A stretch of DNA of 6,970 nucleotides from Acidobacteriota bacterium (GTDB lineage Bacteria; Acidobacteriota; Thermoanaerobaculia; Multivoradales; JAHZIX01): the NCBI GenBank assembly GCA_020439725.1, contig JAGQSE010000251.1, positions 10,404 through 17,373 of the forward strand. Reading direction: 5' to 3'. Below the pieces are notes generated by a model. That model did no database searches. It was not told the origin of the DNA and saw only the letters and a program-made list of their open reading frames with translations. The translations under genes were made by a program, and so were the position numbers. Shown one piece after another: positions 6,890 through 6,970 of this stretch. Numbering within the stretch: position 1 is the stretch's first letter; each line of letters starts with the position of its first letter.

Positions 6890-6970
6890 AGGGTGGAGCT
6901 TATGTGAGGCCCAGGTTGGGGCGAGATAGTTTGTGAGAAGGTGGGTTGGAACGATGCACCGGCAAGACCA

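Noticed and set aside
6539..6907. Plus-strand frame of 122 codons opposite the last minus-strand gene
   Set aside because: Shadow composition; codon third-position bias clearly favours the minus strand.
6954..6970. ATG starting a possible divergent plus-strand gene at the right edge
   Set aside because: Only five codons are visible, and the upstream purine-rich GAGAAGG is badly spaced, so it cannot be supported from this window.

Overview
This is a GC-rich bacterial window with strongly GC-biased third codon positions. Export signals on two genes suggest a Gram-negative-type host. The giant protein, the short Cys-rich secreted peptide and the HigA type recall uncultured Acidobacteriota (Thermoanaerobaculia-like) genomes. 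That is an impression from protein style, not a placement: no rRNA or other phylogenetic marker is present.

Layout. (1) Positions 1-4697 hold the 3' part of one very large gene, open through the left edge: at least 1564 codons of a beta-rich, cysteine-poor protein with no enzyme signature I recognise. A strong hairpin follows its stop. (2) Positions 4934-5266 encode a 110-residue exported peptide with an Ala/Pro-rich linker and an eight-cysteine C-terminal module. It has a good ribosome binding site and a hairpin after it, so it looks monocistronic. (3) Positions 5371-5799 hold a perfect 18-base palindrome followed by a HigA-type antitoxin gene. Its first 26 or so codons look like the start of a HigB toxin, so the toxin appears to have been deleted internally and in frame, leaving an orphan antitoxin under its original operator. 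(4) Positions 5911-6485 carry a broken serine hydrolase (class C beta-lactamase/esterase fold): a signal-peptide-like start joined out of frame to the C-terminal third, with the catalytic Ser-x-x-Lys region missing. (5) Positions 6482-6889 on the minus strand hold a small uncharacterised protein that converges on the pseudogene and shares the bases of its stop codon.

The genes do not form one pathway. The left two thirds is one giant structural or toxin-like gene. The right third is an accessory strip of a small secreted peptide, a decayed toxin-antitoxin locus and a decayed hydrolase. The most notable points are the unclassified giant protein, the Cys-rich peptide, and two neighbouring genes that both seem to have lost their middles. 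No tRNA, rRNA, CRISPR array, insertion sequence or transposase was seen.
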